A stretch of 64,000 bases of DNA from Marchantia polymorpha subsp. ruderalis (lineage: Eukaryota; Streptophyta; Marchantiopsida; Marchantiales; Marchantiaceae), in assembly GCA_037833965.1 (NCBI GenBank), contig AP031357.1, positions 21,038,001 to 21,102,000 of the forward strand, in the 5' to 3' direction. Below the pieces are notes generated by a model. It did no database searches. It was not told where the DNA came from and saw nothing but the letters and a program-made list of their open reading frames with translations. This document shows, piece after piece, positions 13,801 through 24,000 of the stretch. Each line of letters begins with the position of its first letter. The first letter of the stretch is position 1. A program made the position numbers and the translations under genes.

Positions 13801-16800
13801 CTTGGCACAGCTCCGGGATGGTACGTAGGTGGTGTCGGTACTCCATAAGAGTATCGTACAGATGATGTGTTTGTAGGAGGGCCAGCTGCCGACACAGCAC
13901 TCTTGGGAGGAGGGACTGACTGGAATCCATATGGAGGCCCTGCGTAACCACTGGGCATCGGGAAGTTATACATGTTCGGAACCATAGTATGATGGGGGGC
14001 GCTGCCATAGTTTACTGGAGCTCGGGTTTGGGGGGGTCCATTACTGGTCACTCTGACAGGCAAACCAGCAGAAACAGATCCCGTTGTTGGGGGCCCAGAG
14101 TCCATGAAAGAGTCTCCTTTCTTTGATTTCCCATCGAATCTCACCTCTTCGTGTGTATGCGGGTCTACAATCTTTACAGCTCGACTTCTTTGCGGTTGTA
14201 TAAACTGTGATGAAGCAGGGGGACCATACTGCGCTCCCGTTATACCTGGAGGAAGCTGCTGTCCCATAGCACCACCCATTTGAGGTCCTAGCTGGTGGGC
14301 CATTTGAGGAGGTACCTGTTGGCCCGAAAGTTGACCAGCCATAGGATTGCCCATTTGTTGGCTAATCATCTGTGCTCCGTGTGGAGGTGCCATCATTGGT
14401 TGAGGATATTTCATTCCTTGACTGAGACTCTGTTGTACCATGGCCTGCTGGGGCAATGACTGCTGCGGCAAAGTCTGCTGTGCAAGCACCTGCTGCTGCG
14501 CGTGAGCTTGTTGGGCCTGATGAGCCTGAGCTTGGGCCTGGGCCTGGGCTTGAGCTTGTGCCTGCGCCTGAGCCTGAGCCTGAGCCTGAGCCTGCGCCTG
14601 AGCCTGGGCTTGGGCCTGAGCATGAACTTGAACTTGAGCAGCCATTTGAATGTGAAGCTGCTGAGAAGCAGCTTGAGAAATCTGGTGCCCCTGATGGGAA
14701 ACAGGATGCCCTTGTCCTTGACTATATTGTACAGGTTGTTGAGCCAATCCAGGTGGGTGGCTGACTTGTTGTTGCTGCGACTGAACTCCAGAGGTGCCTC
14801 CGACAGGTGATCCCTGAGCGCTTAAACTTTGCTGCAAACTGGCCGGTGGTTCATTGGCACTACCGGCACCACGGGCGACCTGGGATACAAGACGCGTTTC
14901 AAGAGATGTCCAAACAAATATATTGAAGGCAGATTAAAAAATGACCGATCTGTGACGTCAAGTGTAATCAAACAGTTCTACGGAACAAGAAAAGAATCTG
15001 TGATCATAGGCTAAAAAAAATGACAATACTCGGCGATGCGTCCTCTATCTAAATTTTGGACACTCACCACAGTTGAAAATCTTGAAGGAAGTTCTAAGGC
15101 ATACAGACGGTAGATTTTTTGGCACATACTAACAGCAATTTCAGATGAATAACTGAAGAGCACAAGATACAGTGTAGGTTGTCTAGAGGTGAAGGTTGTT
15201 TGAAAGTCATAGAAGTCTGTAAGAGGTGCGCAAGGAGCAAACTAGAGTGGATTAGACTACAATATATTCGAATGTAGGCTACTCACTTCAAGATAGATAG
15301 ACAGATACTGGACTTCAAAGACATAAGAAACGCTCAACAAGTAAAGTGATACACGATGCCGCACCACGATAGAGAACGTTGTCGCAAAACATAGACAGTG
15401 TCTCTCTCAATGTGACAAGAACACAAGATCAAAACTTTCCGTCATAATTGATTGCTGTGGGTCATGATGTATAGAACCTACGCGAACGGCCAATAATTAC
15501 AACACTTGGAAGAGACGCTTGGAGAAAGGCTGACGGCGTATGCAATCAGATGGCACTTTATCGACCACCGTTATTCAGACAACAAGAATTCAAAAACGTG
15601 GTCATACTTACAACTCGTATGTACTAATCAACTCCACGACTCCATGCTAATGTTTGACTAGAGGCCACTTCCATACAACAAATCCGATTCGGGATCTATA
15701 CAGTTGATATGATGCGCTGCGAAAAGTAAAGTACCTGCCCTGGCGGGGGCCCGGTTGGAACCGTCGGCACTTTATTTGCTGCATTTCCACGATTAAGTTC
15801 GAAACGCGCCTGTGCATTACAATTTTCATGTCAAAATCCTCAGTTCTTTTGACCATCACCGTCAATATATGAAGAAAGTGCCTTCATTTTCATAACACTT
15901 GATTACCTAGACTTAGAAATGAACTGTGAAGGCCTGATAGAAGGATTCCTCTCAAAGTGCATAAAACTTGTGCTTTCCATACCTGATCACGTTTCTGTTC
16001 GTCCAGATTGGGTGGAGCGGAGCTTGTTCTCGCCGGGATCTGATCATGAGTTGAAGAGAGATTCCAAACACCAATTAAACCTCAGGCAACCCTCAGACCA
16101 GTAACGATAAAGACTTCCAAACACCAATAAATACTTTCAAACACAAAAAGGGTACTACCTGCATCGCCTGCAACCCTGTTAAAGGGAAACCTGGAGTTAT
16201 GCTTCCAAACTGGAAAGAAAACGAAGATTGCAGCGTAACTCGTGACATATCGACGGCGGAAGATGCTGTACCACAGTACAAAGAAGCAAGATGAGAAATG
16301 ATCCACAAGTATTCAAGACAGAATGGTCACCTTGCAGAACTGAAGCAGATAATTGTTTCGAGGCTGACGATGAAATAACCAGCCTCTAGACAGTCGGATT
16401 TTAGATTAAGGAGCACCCAAATTAGTAGGAAACATGAATGGGTCTTGACCACGTTGTGAACGGAATATAAGTCAACCCCATACTGAGAGGTATCATGTCA
16501 GATTTTTTTCAATTTCTTGAAACAACCGAGCAGAAAAGATTACGGTTTGCCAAGGACTCAGGAGAGGGAAAAGGCATGGCAGAGGGAAAGACAGTTTTCA
16601 TGCTCCACCGGTCCGGGCTACTTTGGGAAAAATTGCAAAATCAACGTTGCATAATAATAAACGAGTCATTTCAAGAAGTTTGAGTTCTCGAAAAAATTCA
16701 TTATGTACCAGAAGTCGCCACAGGTGAGACAGGATCCGTTCCCACAACAGTGGCTGCGGACAGAGATGGAGGTGGTGGTCTCGCGGCAGCTCCTGGAGCC

Positions 16801-18259
16801 ATGTTAGATCCGACAACATGCTGTCTGGGAATAGAAGGCGGTGCACCTCCTGTCCCTGGGAGAGATGCTCGAGGAGTTATTTGTCTAATCTCGGATTGTT
16901 GTCCAGCATTCGTTGCCGGGTGTTGATTAACGTCTGTGGGGCCCAAACCTTGCCGAACCACCGCTAAAAGCAAGCACAATGAAAATGACAATAAGAACGA
17001 AAGCGGTCTCCAAATTCTCAAGAATCCATCCTGAATACTATGTCATTCGCCACTTATTGTCCAAGACTTCTCGTCAACTAAGAAATTGATGCGAACCTTG
17101 TTGCGGCGGCTGAGGCTGTTGATTTGGAAATGGTGGCCCTGCATATTGGGGCCCTTTGTAACTTCCCCCGTAGTCCACTGGGGCTGCGCTCGCAGTGCTG
17201 CGGCTAGCTCCTGCCGGTCCATTAGCCCGCTTTCCACTGCCAAAAGCATATAGCGCTTTAAATAATAGTCGCAAAAGAACATCTAGCCTTCAAACCTGTC
17301 TCATTACGGACTGAATAGAGATGGCCACAAAACTCCTGCCTTGGTCTTTCGATAGTACGGTCCAACTCAACCTAGAACGAAATTCTGAATGGACAGCGGT
17401 AAATAGCAGACTTGAGCACGCCTGTTCCTCGTCAATCCTACAAAAATCGATCCTCCAGAACCTTCTGACCTAAATTAGGGCTTCCAAGCTAAAATGCCCT
17501 ATACCGATTGATGAAACTTGTATTGTTGCACATTCATCAAATTTCGAACAGCGTCAGCACCCTGGAGGTTTCATCTTCGAGAGATGGAACAGATGACAAT
17601 TTACAATCCCAAGCCCTCAAAATTGAGAGTTTGTCCAGAAACCGCATGAACTTGAAGAGATCGCAACAACCGCTCTCGATAAGAAACCATAGTCTGTATT
17701 CTTTCGGACAGTTAGACACGACGGACGGAGCAAAGGCCTCTACTAGACAAATTCCCGGCACAAACTGCGCTTACTCCATAGGCTCTTGAAGTATTGGTCA
17801 GGCTTGCTCTTACTTACTGACAATTCTTAAACCTAAAAGGATGGCCAAAGGCTGATTCAGACATACGGACGACATCATGTGTTCTAATGTTCGGTGAATA
17901 TCACAGTATCGAGGATTATTTGACGTGGAGTGACCGGACGTAATCTCAACAGCTCGAAGATCCAAACGTATGCTGTCACACAAAAAATCAAGACAGGAGT
18001 TCATGACAACATACCCACGATTGGTGGAAGAAGCAGGTGTTGTAGGGCGCGCAGGAGGTGCACCGGCAGGGGGCTGTACACCACCTAGAGAGGCCGCAGG
18101 GGCAGGGGGGGCGCTACCTGAAGGGCTGGGCCCTCCTGCGCCTCCACCCTTTACAGCTGAAGGTGGAACTCCGGATCTCTGATGCCCAGGACCACTGGAT
18201 CGCCCAGTCTTTTTCAGCTGTCCCTCACTCCGGTCTCCCTTGTTTTGATAATGGGACAT
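6079..18259 (-). CDS. EIF4G: Eukaryotic translation initiation factor 4G, three-HEAT form (MIF4G-MA3-W2)
   Basis: Scaffold of the cytosolic cap-binding complex eIF4F, which binds eIF4E, eIF4A and eIF3 to recruit mRNA to the 40S subunit. The start MSHYQNKGDRSEGQLKKTGR matches the N-terminus of plant eIF4G. Exons (minus strand) read from GT/AG sites and frame: 18259-18015, 17236-17097, 16963-16709, 16209-16159, 16039-15983, 15809-15735, 14879-8950, 8834-8640, 8397-8031, 7846-7769, 7359-7246, 7104-7011, 6694-6606, 6414-6346, 6153-6079 (TGA). The frame joins cleanly everywhere except between exons 3 and 4, where one base is left over, so a small exon or a different donor is missing there. Total is about 2,610 residues, clearly longer than the roughly 1,700-residue flowering-plant protein. 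Family assignment is very secure and exon edges are good to fair. Confidence 0.95.
8031..9010 (-). other. MA3 (HEAT-2) domain of eIF4G, end of exon 7 plus exons 8-9
   Basis: LSEDELKKKSLSTIAEYY at the end of exon 7 continues into exon 8 (SVRDLKEAAVCVDELKTPKF, then FHPTMISMWLSDALEKKD) and exon 9 (FEQVLSSLEDLAVDVPKAPE). This matches the plant eIF4G MA3 domain, a second eIF4A contact. In flowering plants the protein ends soon after this point. Here exon 9 instead ends at a GTAAGT donor and further exons follow in frame. Confidence 0.93.
9765..10475 (-). other. MIF4G (HEAT-1) domain of eIF4G
   Basis: Residues from about 1,740 to 1,975 hold the conserved MIF4G core: LMKGILNKLTPQNFDKL at the start, then RRMLGNIRFIGELYKKNML, ending with DLRRNIWQERRK. 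This domain binds the helicase eIF4A and RNA. The whole domain lies in one uninterrupted exon and looks intact. Confidence 0.95.
11098..11118 (-). other. eIF4E-binding motif YTRDFLI in eIF4G
   Basis: The encoded KKYTRDFLI fits the canonical YxxxxL-hydrophobic motif through which eIF4G docks on the back of the cap-binding protein eIF4E. Plant eIF4G has YSRDFLL at the equivalent place, before the MIF4G domain. Estimated residue position is about 1,530. Confidence 0.93.
14515..14640 (-). repeat. Gln-Ala dipeptide repeat in eIF4G exon 7
   Basis: A hexanucleotide repeat (CAGGCN CAGGCN on the coding strand) encodes about 20 alternating Gln-Ala pairs, flanked by further Gln/Ala/His-rich sequence. 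It lies in the disordered N-terminal part of eIF4G. Such arrays change length easily by slippage, in steps of two residues, so the frame is kept. Confidence 0.92.
15735..18259 (-). other. EIF4G: eIF4G exons 1-6 (N-terminal region)
   Basis: Six small exons code for about 274 residues of Pro/Gly/Ser-rich N-terminus. Exon 5 (16039-15983) encodes IPARTSSAPPNLDEQKRDQ, which matches the PARTTSAPPN-DDQKR motif of Arabidopsis eIF4G. Exon 4 gives FGSITPGF, the plant FGSLGP element. Exons 4, 5 and 6 are 51, 57 and 75 nt, all phase 0, so each could be skipped without shifting frame. Intron 1 (17237-18014) and intron 6 (14880-15734) are long. The junction after exon 3 is not resolved. Confidence 0.85.
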
Positions 18260-19060
18260 ATATAACGTAATTGATGCCTCCGTTTGGTTCTAATTGACGA
18301 CGGATCCACGGATCCGCTTCTCCTCTCACACTTGTGTGTGATCAGGAAGCAAGCAAGGTCGGCCGTGCATGGAGAATCAACGAAGCCACGGGAAGCTCTT
18401 CACCACACTCCCCTTCACTTTCTGTGCCCAAGCGAACAGCAACAACGAATAGTTTCAGTCCCCGACACCAGTACTGACCAAGAATTTCAATCCGAAGAAA
18501 TCACACCAAGCTCATCGACAGAAACAACATCCCGTGCAGATAACAGCGGCGCCATTCGCCCTTTTTAAGTCCAGGCAGGGAATGGAAAGATAATCAGAGA
18601 GCGGGAGTGGGAGACCGCCACGACAGTCGATTATAAATGCGACCTACCGAAAGAAGATCCTTGCAGCAGACGACTGGCAGAGATGGGAACGATAGGAAGA
18701 GGAGAAAAGAAGAGAGAGAAATTATCGGAGGAGGTCCCGATTCCTCCTGTAGAGAGGAAGAAGAGAAGAAGAGGAGGAAGAAAAGAAACACCAAATCAGG
18801 AGGGAGGGAGATCACAGGGAGGAGGAGGAGGGGGGGAGGAATAGGGAAAAGAAAACCGAGAAGAATAAGGAGAAAGGGAAGGGAGGAGGGGGGGGGGGGG
18901 AATTGAGGAGAGGAGGAAGAAAGAAGGGAGGAGGAGAGGAAGAGCTGGTTACAGCACGAGTGCTGCAAGCGATCGTTGAATCAGTTGATCCGATATGAGA
19001 AATGAAGAATGAGAAGGAAATTGGCGGAGAGAGAGAGCGGTCAGAGGTAAGAGCAGCTTG
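18260..19060 (-). promoter_or_regulatory. eIF4G 5' leader and core promoter region
   Basis: On the eIF4G coding strand 18660-18960 is almost pure pyrimidine (C/T), as many plant 5' leaders are. Polarity changes at about 18.95-19.1 kb. I infer transcription starts near this switch, giving a leader of several hundred bases. No clear TATA box is seen. A run of 12 G on the plus strand is at about 18888-18900. Confidence 0.5.
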
Positions 19061-19104
19061 AGAAGCCAAGCCAGGGCCTGGCTGCAGCAAAGCTTTCGCC
19101 GAGC

Positions 19105-19335
19105 ACCTCCTTGTTCTCTAGGGCAAGCCCCCTCCCCTCCCCTCCCCTCACCCTCGACCCCCTCCCCTCCCCTCCCTTCCTTCCACCCACGCCACCCCCC
19201 CGCCCCGTTAACCTTCCCCCTTAACCTCGGGTTCGCCGCTAACCCCCCTTGCCCTCCGCAACCCGCGAGCGCCCCCTCCCTCCCTCCTTGACCCGCGGCC
19301 GGCGGTCCTCTCCCTCTCTTTTATTTAATCCATCG
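19105..19335. repeat. C/T-rich tract (CCCCTCCCCT repeats)
   Basis: The plus strand is nearly all pyrimidine, with repeated CCCCTCCCCTCCCCT, so the minus strand has closely spaced G-runs that could form G-quadruplexes. It faces a purine-rich plus-strand tract at 18660-18910. The two are partly complementary, so the segment could also fold back or form a triplex. No gene is supported. Confidence 0.75.
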
Positions 19336-19439
19336 TTCGGGATCTCGTCGCTCGAATTTCATCCCGCTGGCCTTTCTTTACCAGCTCATGGGCCATGGAT
19401 TCTCCCACCTCTTACCGTCGACGGCAGATCGACGGGACG

Positions 19440-19910
19440 GTCGCGTTCCGTTTTTCTATTTCATCACGCTTGTGTAATTTGCAAAAATTTATGAAATCAT
19501 TATCGAACGAAATGAGAAACATCCCAACGACGGCTGCGCAATTAATTTTTGTTCATTTCATTAGCAACTTTTGCAGCTTCTCTTGTCACGCATTCCGATT
19601 CATGTCGACTTTGCTTTCATAAATTTGTACCATATGAAAGTGCCACACAAGTCAATGAACGAGGAGAGAGACGTACAAACGACGGCTAGACAACTGAAAT
19701 TGTTGATTTTATCGGCAACTTTCGCGACCTCACCGGTGCGTATCACTCCATTTGACATCGACGTTAAATATCAATAACTTTTCTACCATGGCAAATGGCA
19801 TAAAAGTTAATGAAAGGAAAAGACGACATGCAAATGACGGCGAGACGATGATTTTCGGTCGTTCGATCGGCAACTTTCGCAACTTCACCCGTTCGTTCGT
19901 GGACGGACGC
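19440..19910. repeat. Three diverged tandem repeats, period about 153 bp
   Basis: The landmark ACGACGG/ATGACGG near GACGGC recurs at about 19529, 19681 and 19836. Around each are shared blocks: TTAATGAA- or TCAATGAA-like sequence before, and GGCAACTTTCGC-like (AGCAACTTTTGC in the first unit) with TTCACC or CCTCACC after. Units are clearly diverged, so the array is old. The ORFs crossing it are not conserved between units, which argues against coding. Confidence 0.75.
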
Positions 19911-20866
19911 TGCTCACGTATTCCAAAGTTCCCTTCTTTCAATCCACAGTTAGCTCAACCGGTAGAATCAGATGCGGCCTATGCGCGCACATCGGAGCGA
20001 GGTCAGCATTAAGGACTACAGCATTGAACGAGTTCGTCCGGATGCAAAGCGAACCCGGAGGTTGAGGTGGAGGTGGAGGCTGTGGCATTCGCGAATGATG
20101 GCCACGGTCGAGCGATGGCGTTGCGAGCGAGTGAGTACATACGCGCTGCGCTCGGTTCTTTCTCGTCGTCTCGGTCCGAGCATCATCTCTCGAATCGTAC
20201 TTCTCCGGATTGGACACGTTGACGTGCGACCCTGGGACGCAGAACAGCTCGTGTCCGATCGATCGGTCAAGTTCTCATTCCTCGACTTGTTTCATCTTCT
20301 TCTAGCGAATCTTGCAGAATCTCTTCTCCGGTAGCACCAGAACTGGTGGAAATGGGTCGGACAGATCTACGACGTTGACGCTACCACGTACTGACCGAGA
20401 TTCGACAATTTGGAATGGAACCAAGCACATGTCGCCGAGAATTAGTAGCATCCCGCATTGTAATGATACACCACAATACAATACACGTACAGTGGTACAA
20501 GTAATTGAAGCAAGTCCATGATCATGCATGGGGAATTCTTATTCCACTCGATATTCCTTACAATTTGACGGTGGACCCTGTCAAGGTCGTACATCCATGA
20601 AACGAACAGGGAGGATGGGCCTAGGCCTGGATAGAGTCACAATGGAAAACGTGCCAATTGCAAGTAGGATACGCGAACTGCCTAATTTTCACATAATCTT
20701 CTGGATAATCAATTTCTCTCCTTCAAAATGTATTATCAAATATTGGGTAACAAGTGTATAGAACCAACAATAGAAGATCCATCAAGGCTTATGGTGATAT
20801 TTTAGTATACTCTCTCTACTTGTCATGCAACCGTGATGATGTATAATAAGACGTTTTAAGTTTTAA
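19911..20866. other. Unassigned GC-balanced sequence
   Basis: CpG-rich sequence next to the tandem repeats. An open frame of 120 codons on the plus strand (19972-20334) is Arg-rich and resembles nothing I know. A transcript divergent from eIF4G is possible but not shown. Confidence 0.4.
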
Positions 20867-21055
20867 GGGACGTGTTAATTATCATTCAGTTTAGGCTCAT
20901 TCTCATTCACTCTACGGAGCAGAGTTATGTGATTATTCGCCCTGTGTTTACTAGAGCTCCGTGATATAATCTACAATTTTCTATGTAGAAATAATGCACA
21001 TTAGGTTAACGTGAAGTATAATTAGCCCATACCGAGTGATAAGTAGGCGCTCCCC
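20867..21055. mobile_element. MITE copy 1 (older, diverged), ~189 bp
   Basis: The start GGGACGTGTTAATTATC and the end ATTAGCCC...GGCGCTCCCC form imperfect terminal inverted repeats. The centre shares GTTTACTAGAGCTCCGTGATATAATC and ATGCACATTAGG with the better-preserved copy at 22931-23121. Length is the same within 2 bp. No transposase is encoded, so it is a non-autonomous DNA element. Flanking target duplication is not clear. Confidence 0.75.
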
Positions 21056-24000
21056 ATGTTAATTGCCTTGAGTTTACAAAACATACACATTTTTGCTTTG
21101 ATAAAATGGCGTACATGAATGAATTGCATGCCCTAGCACATTTTTAGATTCCAAGACACAAATTATTGTATTTCATATAAACAATTGAGATTTTTTTTTA
21201 CACATGAAAAGCATCGTTTCAGGTATTTCATCGTTTCACTCACATCATGCAAGCAAAAACATGTATGATGTAAAGTATTAGGTTAACAAATAAATTAACA
21301 AAAATATTTTCATAAGTATTTTTAGTGTCTAGTTTTGAACAAATTCGATTTAATTTAGCTTATTAGATTAAGTGTTTTATTAATATGATCATCATAGATT
21401 GATTTGGACCAGAGATTTGTTTGAAGTGAACAAATTTTTTACACACAATTATTCTATATGTAAAAAAATGCATTGTGATCTTATTCATGTACGTCATGCT
21501 ATTAATGCAATGATATAATGCAACAATAAATTTATTTTTTATTACTGATACGTGACATTAAATACACTGTTTTGTTATATATTCCGAGCAATTATCTATT
21601 GACTGATTATGAATTTTCGGCATTTGATGGAGACCCTCAATTAATAATAATATCACTTAAACAATCGCAATGATACATACATTTTTGAATTGATTAAAAA
21701 TAAATTAAATGTGCATTATTTTCAATAAATAATGAACACAAAATAAGTCATACAGATCAGATCATTGCTTTTACTACTACTCTAAGCACTTTATGATATA
21801 TGCAGAAAATGACTAAATTCTATCAAATAAAATTACACTTATTTATTATGGTCAAAAAAAATTAAAAAGTAAAATGTTATATAAAATTCACACTTGTACA
21901 AGATTGATTTACATCAAATGATGAGATGAATAAGGCATTACTTTTCAAAAATGAACTTGGAATAGACTTCTAAAATAAAATAAAATGTAACCAAAAAATA
22001 ATTTAGATGTTCATAAAAATTAAGTATTCAAATCTACTCTGCAAATCATCACATGGTCATCCAAATAATAAAAAATGAAAAATCAGTGCAAGAATAATTT
22101 GAAAAGTTAGATCAGTGATAAAAAATTCACAGTATATATCAAATCGTGACATAAATATAATTAATCAATCAATCTAATATAGAAACATTTATAATCATAA
22201 CCACAATCAAATATATTACATAATTTTCAATAAAAATTGTTGGGAATTATGATCTTTGAGAATAAGATATACTTTTAAGCATTGCACGACTTAATTTCAT
22301 TTAGATATTTGTTTAACAAATAAAATGATACTAGTTATAAAAATATTATTATAGCAAATTATTTATAGCAAACTTTTCAGATAGAAGTAATTTAAGTTGA
22401 ATTTCAATAAATTTGATATAAAAAAATAAATTGAAAACACATATTCCATTAGCTTTTGACAATAAAATTTTCTTTCAAAATTACATTTTAATAAACCTAT
22501 ATTAGAATAAATAAATCAATAATATAATTTTTTTAAATATATGTTCAAGAAAAATAATTTTCATATTACATGATTAATCTTTGTTCTAAAAGCATGATTT
22601 TTATTCTTCAACGTAAATAATATCATTGATGTCATTCAATTTTTATATAACAATTCATCCACAAAATTTAAAGCCTCAAATTGAGTAACTCTTAAAAATT
22701 ATTTAATGTGACATATGAAAATTTTATGCTGTTATTTATAGATAAAAAATACCTTTATTACATTATTTATAATTTTTTCCCAATATTATAAAACATCATT
22801 TTATAAAAACATATTTCCTATGAAACTATACTGATTTTTTTCTTACTTTTTATACATTCTTCATATATTTTATTTGAATATAAAATAATGTATTATATAC
22901 ATTGTATATTTTTTTCATATATTTTAAAAAGGAGTGGCTAGTTATACCTCGGTTTGAGCTAATTATTCCTCATCCTAGTGAACAAAATGATCTAATTGGT
23001 CGAAGCTATCCCTATGTTTACTAGAGTTCCATGATATAGTCTTCACGTCACAGAGAAGTAGTGCACATTAGCCTAGGGTGAGGGATAATTAGTACAAACT
23101 GAGGTACAACTAGCTGTTCCCTTAAAAATACATATAAAAATATATAATATAATAATTTTTTTTCTGTATATTTTAATTTACATACATTTAATAATAAATC
23201 TTCAAGAAACAAACTTAACATTTTTATATTCAACAAAAAGTCTTGCTTTAAAAAAAAATCCACCTCAAAATATCTCTTTTTTGATGAAATTTAGAGAAAT
23301 TTATATAATACTTTTACTAGTTTTATTATGAAGTGGATTCAATAAGTTGTTGAAAGTTTATTCACTTCAAAGAATATTGATTATGTTCTTTGATTAAATC
23401 AGTTTTGGAAAAAATATCATTTTTTTAAATATAAAAAAAATAATTTACTTGCAAAATATACTCTTATTTGCTCAGTTTTTTTTCATTTTAATCTATTCAA
23501 TTTATTAGTATTTTTTATTTAAAAAAACATGTTGAACAAATGAATTCAACATGTAATTCCAAAATGTAAATGATTGTTTTTCCAAAAATTAATTGATAAA
23601 TTTATTTTTTCATTATTTAATATAATTCTTATGATTTTTAAAAAAAAATTTAAATTATTTATAGACTTGCAATATAATTTAATTTCTGAAAAATGTATTT
23701 TTTTACTGTAATGAATTAATTATAAAACACCATTGAAAGTCTTTAAATTTGCAAAATTCTATCATGATATATTATTTATCTATAGGCACGTATAAATTAG
23801 AAATTTTTAAAAAATTTATTAATGCGTTTAAATCTATGATATAGATATTTTTAATTGAATACTGCATAATGGATTAGTTTAGTGGTTCATAATGTCAAAT
23901 TAGCAAATGATTAGAACTAAAAAACATTAGAGCGCGATTGTATCACGACTTATATTGTTCAATATGTTGCATCAACAAGAATGCGGCCTTTTGATTTTAG

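Noticed and set aside
10494-14810. Several open frames of 70-150 codons on the plus strand and in other minus frames inside the eIF4G large exon
   Set aside because: They are shadows of a conserved coding exon with biased codon composition and match no family.
16210-16708. Possible micro-exon between eIF4G exons 3 and 4, for example a 9-nt candidate near 16330
   Set aside because: A small exon is needed to correct the phase, but the candidates that I tried do not restore it, so none is reported.
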